DNA from: Acidobacteriota bacterium
GTDB taxonomy: Bacteria > Acidobacteriota > Terriglobia > Terriglobales > Acidobacteriaceae
DNA length: 58,316 nt
NCBI GenBank assembly: GCA_021810625.1
Contig: JAJZIJ010000016.1
Location: 1 to 58,316, forward strand
Direction of reading: 5' to 3'
In this document: piece after piece, positions 30,409-38,656 of the stretch
How the letters are laid out: each line of letters opens with the position of its first letter
Position numbering within the stretch: the first letter of the stretch is position 1
Notes under the pieces: generated by a model
What the model was told of the DNA's origin: nothing
The model's database searches: none
Seen by the model: only the letters and a program-made list of their open reading frames with translations
Position numbers and translations under genes: made by a program

Positions 30409-31221
30409 TTACACTTCTTTTGCCGCGTGTTCTTTGCGCGGGCGCTTGTGCGGGGAATGATTCCGCTCGTAGACCAGGCGCAGGCCGTCGAGCGTCAACC
30501 AGTCATCCACTGTGGTAATAAAGCGCGAGTCCGGCGCAATCTGCGTGGCCAGGCCGCCGGTTGCGACGACGTGCGTCTTCTCGCCAAGCTCCAGGATCAT
30601 GCGCTCTAAAATGCCGTCAATCAAACCGAGGTAGCCGTAATACAGGCCAATCTGCAAGGTCTCGATGGTGTTGGCGCCGATCACTTTTTCCGGACGGCGA
30701 ATGTCCACGCGCATCAGCCGCGCAGCCCGCGAAAACAGCGCATCTGCGGAGATGCCCAGGCCCGGCGCAATGGCTCCGCCGAGAAATTCTCCCTGCTTTG
30801 AAATCACATCAAACGAGGTTGCGGTGCCGAGATCGACCACGATACATGGCCCACCGTATTTGTGAAAGGCGGCCACGGAGTTGACGATGCGATCCGCGCC
30901 CACCTCCGCCGGATTGTCGGTGCGAATGGAAATGCCGGTCTTCACGCCGGGTTCCACGAAGAGTGGTTGATGGCCAAAATAGTGTTTGCACATTTCTCGA
31001 ACTGTGGAGTCGATGGGCGGCACGACGGAGGAGACGATGATGGCATCGACGGCAGAGACCTCAATGCCGCGCAGAGAGAAAAGATTGCGAAAGAGTACGC
31101 CGTATTCGTCCACCGTCTGCGCGCGATGCGTGGTCAACCGCCAGTCTGCAATGCGCTCGCCAGTTTCGCTGAAGAGTCCGAGAACGGTGTTGGTATTGCC
31201 GATGTCGATGGCTAATAACAT
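30409..31221 (-). CDS. coaX: Type III pantothenate kinase
   Basis: CoaX (270 aa) phosphorylates pantothenate in the first step of coenzyme A synthesis. The ASKHA-fold phosphate motif DIGNTN (6-11) opens the protein. VVDLGTATSFDVISKQGEFL and GGAIAPGLGISADALFSRAARL follow in family order, and ATGGLA lies near the C-terminus. The ATG at 31221 has GGGTGGG upstream. It lies 26 bp after birA and 10 bp before the unknown gene, inside the vitamin and cofactor operon. Confidence 0.97.
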   Translation of the reverse strand: MLLAIDIGNTNTVLGLFSETGERIADWRLTTHRAQTVDEYGVLFRNLFSLRGIEVSAVDAIIVSSVVPPIDSTVREMCKHYFGHQPLFVEPGVKTGISIRTDNPAEVGADRIVNSVAAFHKYGGPCIVVDLGTATSFDVISKQGEFLGGAIAPGLGISADALFSRAARLMRVDIRRPEKVIGANTIETLQIGLYYGYLGLIDGILERMILELGEKTHVVATGGLATQIAPDSRFITTVDDWLTLDGLRLVYERNHSPHKRPRKEHAAKEV

Positions 31222-31247
31222 GATCCCACCCTGATCCTGATTGTCGT

Positions 31248-32048
31248 TTATTTTTTTGCTTCGCGCACACCGCCGGAGATCACCGTGTGCAGGCCGTCTG
31301 CGGCGCGTACCTGTAGAAAGCCCCGCGCATCCAGTCCTGCGGTAACGCCCGTGTATCCACCAGCTTCTTCGACGCGGACGTATTTCCCTTCAATCCATGT
31401 GGATGTTTTCGCGATGCGCTCCAAAATGCTGCGACTGGCTGAGGCAATGCCGCCGGGCGCAAGCAGCGCAGTGATCTCCGCGTGCATGGCTGTCATGAGC
31501 GCGGCAAATAATGTTTCGCGCGGCCAGGTACATCCCGATGCGATGCGGAGCGAGGTGGCCAGATCGCGCAGTTCCGGTGGAAACTCCGTGTGGTTTACGT
31601 TGATGCCGATCCCAATGACGACAGCGCGCGCGTGTGTGGCCCCCGCGTTCATCTCAGCCAGGATGCCGCAGAATTTTCTCCCATCCAGCAGAAGATCGTT
31701 GGGCCAGCGAATGTCGGCGATTAACGCGGTGGTCTGCTGCACGGCGCGTTGCACGGCCAGTCCCGTAGCCAGCGAAAGCCACAGCGCATCGGCAGGAGCC
31801 AGTGCCGTGGGTGGGCGCAGCAGCAGGCTGCAATAGAGGCCAGCGCCGGGTTCGGAGTGCCAGGAGTGCGCGCCGCGCCCACGCCCGGCGGTCTGCTCCT
31901 CGGCCAAATAGATGGTGCCGTGCGGAGCGCCTTCGGCAGCCTCGCGCATGGCCTGGAGGTTCGTGGAGTCGAGCGTGGAAAAATAACGCAGCTTGTCTGC
32001 AAAGAGCGTGGCATCCAATGCGCGTGTGTATGCGTCCTGGGTTTCCAT
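31248..32048 (-). CDS. birA: Biotin-[acetyl-CoA-carboxylase] ligase
   Basis: A 266-aa biotin protein ligase that biotinylates the BCCP subunit of acetyl-CoA carboxylase. Catalytic-domain motifs are YFSTLDSTNLQAM, EEQTAGRGRGAHSWHSEPGA (about 51-70) and the lysine-containing KFCGILAEM region. There is no N-terminal helix-turn-helix, so this is a monofunctional (class I) enzyme and not a biotin repressor. It sits 12 bp after nadC. Confidence 0.94.
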   Translation of the reverse strand: METQDAYTRALDATLFADKLRYFSTLDSTNLQAMREAAEGAPHGTIYLAEEQTAGRGRGAHSWHSEPGAGLYCSLLLRPPTALAPADALWLSLATGLAVQRAVQQTTALIADIRWPNDLLLDGRKFCGILAEMNAGATHARAVVIGIGINVNHTEFPPELRDLATSLRIASGCTWPRETLFAALMTAMHAEITALLAPGGIASASRSILERIAKTSTWIEGKYVRVEEAGGYTGVTAGLDARGFLQVRAADGLHTVISGGVREAKK

Positions 32049-32060
32049 GAATCTGCGTGC

Positions 32061-32948
32061 TCAGTAGATATCCGAGGTGATGCGCATACTCAGATCGACG
32101 GCGGGAACGGAGTGCGTCAGCGCGCCGACGGAAATATAATTCACTCCCGCCTTGGCGTACTTGCGCACGGTTTCCAGCGTCATGCCGCCGGAGGCTTCAA
32201 TGGGTATCTTCGCGTCGCGCTCGCGGACAATTTTCACGGCGCGGCGTACCTCGGCTGGCTTCATGTTGTCGAGCAGCAGGGAATCGGCTCCGCCATCAAG
32301 AGCCTGCGCCAATTCCTCCGCCGTGCGAACCTCGACCTGAATTTTCTGTCCCGCTTTGCGCAACGAACGCGCGCGCGCCAGCGCCTTGGCCAGGCCGCCA
32401 CCCAGTGAGATGTGATTGTTTTTGATGAGCACGCCATCGGCCAGATCCATGCGATGGTTGGCGCCGCCGCCGCAGGTGACAGCGTATTTATCCAGCAGGC
32501 GCAGGCCGGGAACGGTTTTGCGCGTGTCAAGAATAACCGCGCCAGTGCCTTGCACGGCATCGACGTACTGGCGCGTCAGCGTGGCGATGCCGCACATGCG
32601 TTGCAGCAGATTCAGAATAACGCGCTCGCAGGCCAGAATGGCGCGCGCATTGTGACGGATGACGGCGACAGCCTGCCCTTTGTGGACGCGCACGCCGTCG
32701 AAGATTTCCGAGTGCGAAATGACATCAAAGCGACGCGCAGGCTTGCCCGTGTCGAGATGCGCGAAAATATGGAGTACACGCGGAACCAGCCCCAGCCCGG
32801 CCAGAACGCAATCCTGCTTGGCCAGAATGGTGGCCGAGGCGGGCAGGTCTGGGTCAATGGTCAGAGCGGTGGTTGCGTCGGCGGTGACGTGATCTTCGAG
32901 GAGCGCCTGCTCCAGAATTGCGGTGGCGCGCTTGCTTTTCCAGTCCAT
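32061..32948 (-). CDS. nadC: Nicotinate-nucleotide pyrophosphorylase (quinolinate phosphoribosyltransferase)
   Basis: NadC (295 aa) converts quinolinate and PRPP to nicotinate mononucleotide in de novo NAD synthesis. Family landmarks include ERVILNLLQRMCGIATLTRQ, DTRKTVPGLRLLDKYAVTCG, HRMDLADGVLIKNNH and, near the end, IEASGGMTLETVRKYAKAGV with YISVGALTHS. First gene of the six-gene minus-strand operon nadC-birA-coaX-unknown-methyltransferase-comEC. A possible -10 (TATAGT, minus strand 32990-32985) lies 37 bp before the ATG. Confidence 0.97.
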   Translation of the reverse strand: MDWKSKRATAILEQALLEDHVTADATTALTIDPDLPASATILAKQDCVLAGLGLVPRVLHIFAHLDTGKPARRFDVISHSEIFDGVRVHKGQAVAVIRHNARAILACERVILNLLQRMCGIATLTRQYVDAVQGTGAVILDTRKTVPGLRLLDKYAVTCGGGANHRMDLADGVLIKNNHISLGGGLAKALARARSLRKAGQKIQVEVRTAEELAQALDGGADSLLLDNMKPAEVRRAVKIVRERDAKIPIEASGGMTLETVRKYAKAGVNYISVGALTHSVPAVDLSMRITSDIY

Positions 32949-33007
32949 AATGTTTGCTCTTCAATCTGTTCGCGGTCAAAAGTTACTATAGCGTAAAAAG
33001 ACGAGGT

Positions 33008-33114
33008 GTCATTCTGAGGTCGATCCAGCGACCGCAGAATCCAGAAGGTACCCGCTTTGTCGAAGCGGCAATCATTCTCTGGATTCTTCGCTTCCGCTGG
33101 TCGCTCAGAATGAC
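33008..33114. repeat. Nested inverted-repeat (MITE/REP-like) element between valS and nadC
   Basis: GTCATTCTGAG (33008-33018) and CTCAGAATGAC (33104-33114) are perfect 11-bp inverted ends. Inside them AGAATCCAGA (33036-33045) pairs with TCTGGATTCT (33078-33087), and inside that CCGCTT (33052-33057) pairs with AAGCGG (33063-33068). No coding potential. The TGGATTCTTCGCTT and CTCAGAATGAC words resemble repeats dispersed in Acidobacteria genomes (from memory). Confidence 0.75.
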
Positions 33115-33153
33115 TCTCCTTCTGGAATTAAAATCTTCCCTGCATCAGCGAAG

Positions 33154-35961
33154 CTACTTCTTGCCGACAGCATCGAGCGAATCGAGCGCGGCGCGCGTTT
33201 TTTCGATCAGCACGGTTAGCTCGTTGGCGCGGGTGCGCAGACCTTCAACGATGTTCGCCGGAGCCTTGGCCAGGAAGCCGTCGTTTTGAAGCTGCGCCTG
33301 CTTGCCTGTCATTTCTTTTTCATACTTGGCCAGATCCTTGGTCAGACGCTCACGCTCAGCGGGAATGTCGATGGGCTTTTCGTAGTTGATATAAATGTCG
33401 GTCGGCCCAGCGTTATACCAAGCTAGGTTTGCATCCCCTAGGTAACGCTCCTTCAAGTCGACCCACGTAATTTGTGAAATCTTAGCAAGCCCTCGAAGTA
33501 GGTCAATATTTTCGTTCACGACCGTCTGCTCTTGATTGAAATGCATAATTTTTATTGGAACAGAGGTTTTCTCTTCAACATCCAATTCTTTTCTACGGGC
33601 ACGTATTGCCTTAATCAGGTTTTTCAAGACGATTATTTCGTTTACCGCAGGTTGGTTGTTTAATTGATCCGCAAATTGAGGATACTGTGTGAGTGCAATT
33701 GATTTCGTATGTGGATTGCCATCATATAGCGCCTGCCAGATTTCTTCCGTAAGGAATGGCATGAAGGGTGAGAGTAGGCGCAGGGCTGCTTCAAACACGC
33801 TGAGAAGCGTGGTCAGCGCTGCGGTCTTCGCCGCTACATCGCCGGTCTCGCTGAAGTCCAGCCGGATTTTTGCGAACTCCAAATACCAATCGCAGAATTC
33901 TCCCCAAAAGAATTGATAGATCGTGTTGGCCGCATCGTCAAAACGATAATATTCCAGTGAAGCTCGTACATCTTCAGCACATTGGTTGAACAGCGAAACA
34001 ATCCATCTCGCTTCGAGTGGAGCATCTGCTGCCGGATGCAGTGCCGCGTCGAGATTTTTCAAATCAACAACAATGCCTGCTTCTTTGGCGCGGTCGATCT
34101 GCATGAAGATGAAGCGGGCGGCATTCCAGATTTTGTTGGCGAAGGCGCGATAGCCCTCGGTGCGGGCCTCGCTGAAAGCGATGTCCGTTCCCGGCGAGGC
34201 CATTGCCGCCAGGGTGAAGCGCACCGCGTCGGTGCCATAGCGCTGGATGATGTCGATGGGGTCGAGGACGTTGCCCTTGGTCTTGGACATCTTTTGCCGC
34301 TCGGCATCGCGCACCAGCGCGTGGATATAGACATTCCTGAAGGGGACAGAATCTTTGAGCGGGCGCGGGCTGCCATCGGGCAGCGGCATCTTCTCCATAA
34401 AATAGCAGCCGAGCATAATCATGCGCGCGACCCAGAAGAAGAGAATGTCGAAGCCGGTGAGCAGCAACTGCGTGGGATAAAATTTTGCCAGATCGGCAGT
34501 CGCGTCGGGCCAGCCGAAGACGGTAAAGGGCAGCAGGCCAGAGGAGAACCATGTATCGAGTACGTCCGTCTCCTGCGTCAGGCGGTCGCTGCCGCAGCGC
34601 GCGCAGGCCGACGGCGTTTCGCGGGCGACGGTGATCTGCTGGCAGGCGGCGCAGTGCCAGGCGGGAATGCGATGGCCCCACCAAAGCTGGCGCGAGAGGC
34701 ACCAGTCGTGGATGTTGTTCATCCACTCGAAGTAGGTCTTCTCGTACATCTCCGGTGTAAAGCGAATTGCCTTGTTCCCGTTTATATCTGGCTTTACCGC
34801 AGCGATTGCAGCCTCCGCCATAGATAGTTCACCTGGCTTCGGCTGTTTATTTACGGCAAGAAACCACTGGGTAGACAGGCGCGGCTCAACCACGGTTTTA
34901 CAGCGGTCGCATTTGCCGACGGAGTTTGCGTGATCCTTGACGGCGACCAGCAGACCCTGCGCCTCCAGATCAGCCAGCACGCGCTTGCGTGCCTCATAAC
35001 GGTCAAGGCCGAGGTAGGCTCCGGCGACGGTTATGTGCGCGGTGTCGTCGAGAATGCTGATCGAGGGCAGCTTGTGGCGCTGGCCGATGGCAAAGTCGTT
35101 GGGATCGTGCGCGGGCGTGACCTTGACGGCTCCTGTTCCGAACTCTGGATTGGCCCAGTCGTCGGTGACGATAGGAATCTCGCGGTCGGTGAGCGGCAGG
35201 CGCAGCATTTTTCCATGCAGGTGTGTGTAGCGCGTGTCGGTGGGGTTCACGGCCACGGCCACGTCGCCAAGCAGCGTCTCCGGGCGCGTGGTGGCGATGG
35301 TGATGGCGGCGTTCTTCTCGCCAACGACGGGATAGCGAATCTCGTAGAGCTTACCAGCCTGCTCCTCATGCACAACTTCAAGATCGGAGAGTGCAGTCTG
35401 GCAGCGCGGGCACCAATTGACGATGTACGCGCCGCGATAGATCAGGCCATCCTCATGCAGGCGGACGAAGGCCTCGCGCACGGCGCGGGAGAGATTGTCG
35501 TCCATCGTGAAGTATTCACGCGACCAATCGACGCTGGCTCCCAGACGCTTCATCTGGCCGAGGATCGCGCCGCCGTATTCTTTTTTCCATTGCCAGACGC
35601 GCTCGACGAAGGCCTCGCGTCCAAGCTGCTGGCGGCTGCTGCCTTCGCTGGCGAGTTGACGCTCGACCATCATCTGCGTGGCGATGCCCGCGTGATCCGT
35701 GCCGGGAACCCACAGTGCCGTGTCGCCGCACATGCGTCGCCAGCGGATGAGAATATCCATCTCCGTCTGGTTGAGCATGTGGCCCATGTGCAGGCGGCCC
35801 GTGACGTTGGGCGGTGGCAGCAGGATGGTATAGGCGCGGGCAGGGTCGATGGTTGTGGGGTCTGGCGCGGCAAAGATGTTCTGATCCGGTGCCGCCCAGT
35901 ATTCCGCCCAGCGGTCTTCAACGGCGGTGGGGTCGTAGGCTTTGGGGAGTTCTCTGGACAT
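33154..35961 (-). CDS. valS: Valine--tRNA ligase
   Basis: Class I aminoacyl-tRNA synthetase (935 aa from ATG 35961). The HIGH-type motif is LPPPNVTGRLHMGHM (HMGH 58-61) and the second signature KMSKTKGN starts at residue 557. The CP1 editing domain with VTPAHDPNDF lies between them. A C-terminal coiled-coil tRNA-binding arm ends DSLDAVGKK. The open frame extends to a TTG at 35997, but the ATG gives the usual MSRELPKAYD start. The DNA is a mosaic: stretches at about 33395-33750, 33860-34075 and 34745-34870 are far AT-richer than the rest, though the frame is intact. Confidence 0.97.
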   Translation of the reverse strand: MSRELPKAYDPTAVEDRWAEYWAAPDQNIFAAPDPTTIDPARAYTILLPPPNVTGRLHMGHMLNQTEMDILIRWRRMCGDTALWVPGTDHAGIATQMMVERQLASEGSSRQQLGREAFVERVWQWKKEYGGAILGQMKRLGASVDWSREYFTMDDNLSRAVREAFVRLHEDGLIYRGAYIVNWCPRCQTALSDLEVVHEEQAGKLYEIRYPVVGEKNAAITIATTRPETLLGDVAVAVNPTDTRYTHLHGKMLRLPLTDREIPIVTDDWANPEFGTGAVKVTPAHDPNDFAIGQRHKLPSISILDDTAHITVAGAYLGLDRYEARKRVLADLEAQGLLVAVKDHANSVGKCDRCKTVVEPRLSTQWFLAVNKQPKPGELSMAEAAIAAVKPDINGNKAIRFTPEMYEKTYFEWMNNIHDWCLSRQLWWGHRIPAWHCAACQQITVARETPSACARCGSDRLTQETDVLDTWFSSGLLPFTVFGWPDATADLAKFYPTQLLLTGFDILFFWVARMIMLGCYFMEKMPLPDGSPRPLKDSVPFRNVYIHALVRDAERQKMSKTKGNVLDPIDIIQRYGTDAVRFTLAAMASPGTDIAFSEARTEGYRAFANKIWNAARFIFMQIDRAKEAGIVVDLKNLDAALHPAADAPLEARWIVSLFNQCAEDVRASLEYYRFDDAANTIYQFFWGEFCDWYLEFAKIRLDFSETGDVAAKTAALTTLLSVFEAALRLLSPFMPFLTEEIWQALYDGNPHTKSIALTQYPQFADQLNNQPAVNEIIVLKNLIKAIRARRKELDVEEKTSVPIKIMHFNQEQTVVNENIDLLRGLAKISQITWVDLKERYLGDANLAWYNAGPTDIYINYEKPIDIPAERERLTKDLAKYEKEMTGKQAQLQNDGFLAKAPANIVEGLRTRANELTVLIEKTRAALDSLDAVGKK

Positions 35962-36087
35962 AGTTGTGAGGGGCTGGCGGGAATCAAAAGGGGCCAAGCT
36001 TCACGATAGCATAGCGCGGGCAGGGAAAAGGGCCGCCGTTGGGCGACCCTTTCGATTGCAAAGCCACGGCGCGCCACGCGCTTCCGG

Positions 36088-37818
36088 TTAGAAGGGATTC
36101 AGCTTGTCGAGGCCCTTCTTCTTTTTATGCTTGCTGGAAGAGGCATCTTTGGAGTTGAACTTTGGCTTCGGACTTTTCTTTTTTCCAGAGGTGGTGTTGC
36201 TTTGATCCGCAGTATTGACGGCATGGCCGCTGTGGGTCACGTCATTAACTTGGTTGGGAGCCTCTGTCGGAGCCTGCGTTGCTGGCAGTGGAGTATTGTT
36301 CTTGGGCGCGACGGCTGGCAATCCGCCATTGGGTTGTGGAGCCGCGCTGGGCCAGGACGCTGGCGTAGATGCAGATGCTGGCGTAGGCGCCGGGGTGGAG
36401 GATGTCGGGGCAGCCGCGCTCACTCCAGCCGCCTGAATGTTGTTGCCTGCCGGGCCAGTGGATTGTGGCGCTGGAGTTCCTTCGGACGATGGCGCAGAAA
36501 CGGCCTCCGTACTCGATGTGTCTGCGCCGCTGTTGGTTCCGCTGGAAGCCCCAGAGACATCCTGAAGTTGCAGGCTGTTGTCTCCAGATGTAGTTGCGCT
36601 GGGGGTTACGGTATTTCCAGAGGCATTCATGTTCTCTGCGGGAGCAGCCGTTCCGTTGGCGGGAGCGATGGCATTGGAGGCTGCGGCGAGAGTCGGCGCG
36701 GGTTTGCCGTCGGGATGTTGTGCCCAGGTCACGTCAGACATTGCCTCTTTGACCAATTCCGGGGCAAGGACGGGCTGGGGGTCGGTCAGCAAGGGTTCTC
36801 CCGTGCGCGCGGCTTGCAAGGTGGAAGGCCGCGCGGTAATCAGCAGAACGAATTTGTCCTTCAAGTTGACGAGTTCGCGGCTTTGCTCCTGTGCCTCGCT
36901 CTGGGCGATTTGCTGTTTGGATGGATTGGGGATGGGCTGGTTCAGCGCCTCCAGATGGTCGCGGGCATCATCGGCGTGTGGCATCATCGGGTATTCGAGG
37001 ATTACGCGGTCGTAGGCCTGCGCGGCGCGTTCGGTGTAGAGTGCGCTGAGACGTTCCCTGGCGGCGGCATCCAGATGCAGTTGTTGCGCGGTGCGGGCCT
37101 GTGCGGCGTAGGCATCGCCAATATCCAGTAGAACCTCATCTGCGCGGCTGTAGAGCGGATAAGAATCAATCAGAGATTGCAGGCGGGCAATGGCAGCCGA
37201 ATCGTCGTTCCGCGAGAGGTAATAGCTGCCAATGTCCTCTTCGTGATCTGCCAGCACCTCCTGCACTTCGCGCAGTCGCTGCTTGGCTTGCGGGATCAGG
37301 GTCGAGTCGGGAAATTGCAGGATCATCTGCCGATACTCTTCCTGGGCGCGAATGGCCTTGGTTGGGTCGCGATCCGGCTTTGCCATCTGCTTGTAGTAAA
37401 TGTCGGCCACCTTCATCTGCGCTTCGGCGGCTTCCGGCTGGTTGGGGAAGAAGGTGATGAAGTCCTTGTATTCGGATTCGGCCTGCTCCATTGCCGCAGA
37501 GCCGCCTTCTTTGAACCATGTGTCTCCAATGGCCAGCTTGGCGCGCATCTGGTATTCGGAGTCGGGATAGGTGTTCAGCAGCGTTTGCAGGTCGAGCCGC
37601 GCAACATCATACTTCCCCTTTTTGAGCGCGAGCATGGCGCGGTCAAAGAGCGCCTTGTCCGGCTGCTGCGAGTTTACGCTGGCCAGCGCGTCATCGGCGG
37701 TTGTGAGGGGCTTGTTCTTGTGGTGGAAGATGCCAGCCTGGGCCACGGTCGCGCCCCATGTCAGACCGACAAGGGTCAGCGCGTTGATGGCCACATAACG
37801 ATATATATTCCGATGCAT
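36088..37818 (-). CDS. BamD-like TPR protein with long low-complexity tail
   Basis: A 576-aa protein with an N-terminal signal peptide (cleavage probably after VAQA). TPR repeats over residues about 55-300 resemble the outer-membrane assembly factor BamD/YfiO: LKKGKYDVARLDLQTLLNTY, YKDFITFFPNQPEAAEAQMK, YRQMILQFPDS and YDRVILEYPMMPHADDA. E. coli BamD is a lipoprotein, but no lipobox Cys is present here. Residues about 380-545 are Ala/Pro/Ser/Thr/Asn-rich and presumably disordered. The protein ends with a basic KHKKKKGLDKLNPF. GAGG precedes ATG 37818. A role in outer-membrane protein assembly is inferred. Confidence 0.75.
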   Translation of the reverse strand: MHRNIYRYVAINALTLVGLTWGATVAQAGIFHHKNKPLTTADDALASVNSQQPDKALFDRAMLALKKGKYDVARLDLQTLLNTYPDSEYQMRAKLAIGDTWFKEGGSAAMEQAESEYKDFITFFPNQPEAAEAQMKVADIYYKQMAKPDRDPTKAIRAQEEYRQMILQFPDSTLIPQAKQRLREVQEVLADHEEDIGSYYLSRNDDSAAIARLQSLIDSYPLYSRADEVLLDIGDAYAAQARTAQQLHLDAAARERLSALYTERAAQAYDRVILEYPMMPHADDARDHLEALNQPIPNPSKQQIAQSEAQEQSRELVNLKDKFVLLITARPSTLQAARTGEPLLTDPQPVLAPELVKEAMSDVTWAQHPDGKPAPTLAAASNAIAPANGTAAPAENMNASGNTVTPSATTSGDNSLQLQDVSGASSGTNSGADTSSTEAVSAPSSEGTPAPQSTGPAGNNIQAAGVSAAAPTSSTPAPTPASASTPASWPSAAPQPNGGLPAVAPKNNTPLPATQAPTEAPNQVNDVTHSGHAVNTADQSNTTSGKKKSPKPKFNSKDASSSKHKKKKGLDKLNPF

Positions 37819-37944
37819 ACAACCTCAAATCCGCAGACCGTGCATGTTCTTTTGCGATGGATCGGAGTGGCCTGCGCGTACTCCAAACCCTGCTTATCTT
37901 GCGACGCTGCCACACTGCCAGCGCCATGCAAATTCTATTTGCCG

Positions 37945-38625
37945 TCAGGCGGGCTGCAATTCTCCAGCGGCCACGCGCGCCGTGCGCAGCAGGCTTTGGG
38001 CATTCTGTTCTGCGTGCCCATTGTCAAAGATGGCGCTGCCAGCCACCAGCAGATCGGCGCCAGCTTGTACCACCTGCGCGATGGTGTCCTGCGCGATGCC
38101 ACCATCGACCTCAATTCGAAAATTCAGCCTGTACTCTTTCCGCAGCTCGCGCAGGCGGCGAATTTTGTCGAGCGTAAAGGGAAGAAACTGTTGGCCGCCA
38201 AATCCTGGATTCACACTCATCACCAGAACGTGATGCACCATCGGCAGGATGTCGATCAGCAGATCGACGCGCGTGGCCGGATTGATGACCACGGCGGGTT
38301 TCATGCCATGCTCTGCAATCAAATGGAGCGTGCGATGCAGGTGGCGACATGCCTCGTAATGCACGCTCACCCAGTCCGCGCCCGCTTCGGCAAAGTCGGG
38401 AATCAGCGCGTCGGGATGCTCGATCATCAGATGGCAATCCAGCGGCAACCGCGTGGCCTTGCGTAGGGATCGTACCACTGGCGGGCCAATCGTGAGATTG
38501 GGCACAAAATGACCATCCATCACATCCACATGGATGATGGTGCCGCCGCCCTGCTCCGCCGCCTGAACCGCATCGGCCAGGTGAGCGAAGTCTGCGGAAA
38601 GAATCGAGGGTGCCAGTTCGACCAC
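37945..38625 (-). CDS. rpe: Ribulose-phosphate 3-epimerase
   Basis: Rpe (226 aa) interconverts ribulose-5-phosphate and xylulose-5-phosphate in the pentose phosphate pathway. The TIM-barrel family pattern is complete: [53 protein letters not shown] and EVDGGI. GTG 38625 was chosen because AGAAAGG sits six bases upstream; the in-frame TTG at 38631 would have no spacing to that site. It lies downstream of the membrane glycosyltransferase gene on the same strand. Confidence 0.96.
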   Translation of the reverse strand: MVELAPSILSADFAHLADAVQAAEQGGGTIIHVDVMDGHFVPNLTIGPPVVRSLRKATRLPLDCHLMIEHPDALIPDFAEAGADWVSVHYEACRHLHRTLHLIAEHGMKPAVVINPATRVDLLIDILPMVHHVLVMSVNPGFGGQQFLPFTLDKIRRLRELRKEYRLNFRIEVDGGIAQDTIAQVVQAGADLLVAGSAIFDNGHAEQNAQSLLRTARVAAGELQPA

Positions 38626-38656
38626 AGCCAACCTTTCTGCGAGTGCTTATAGTCTA

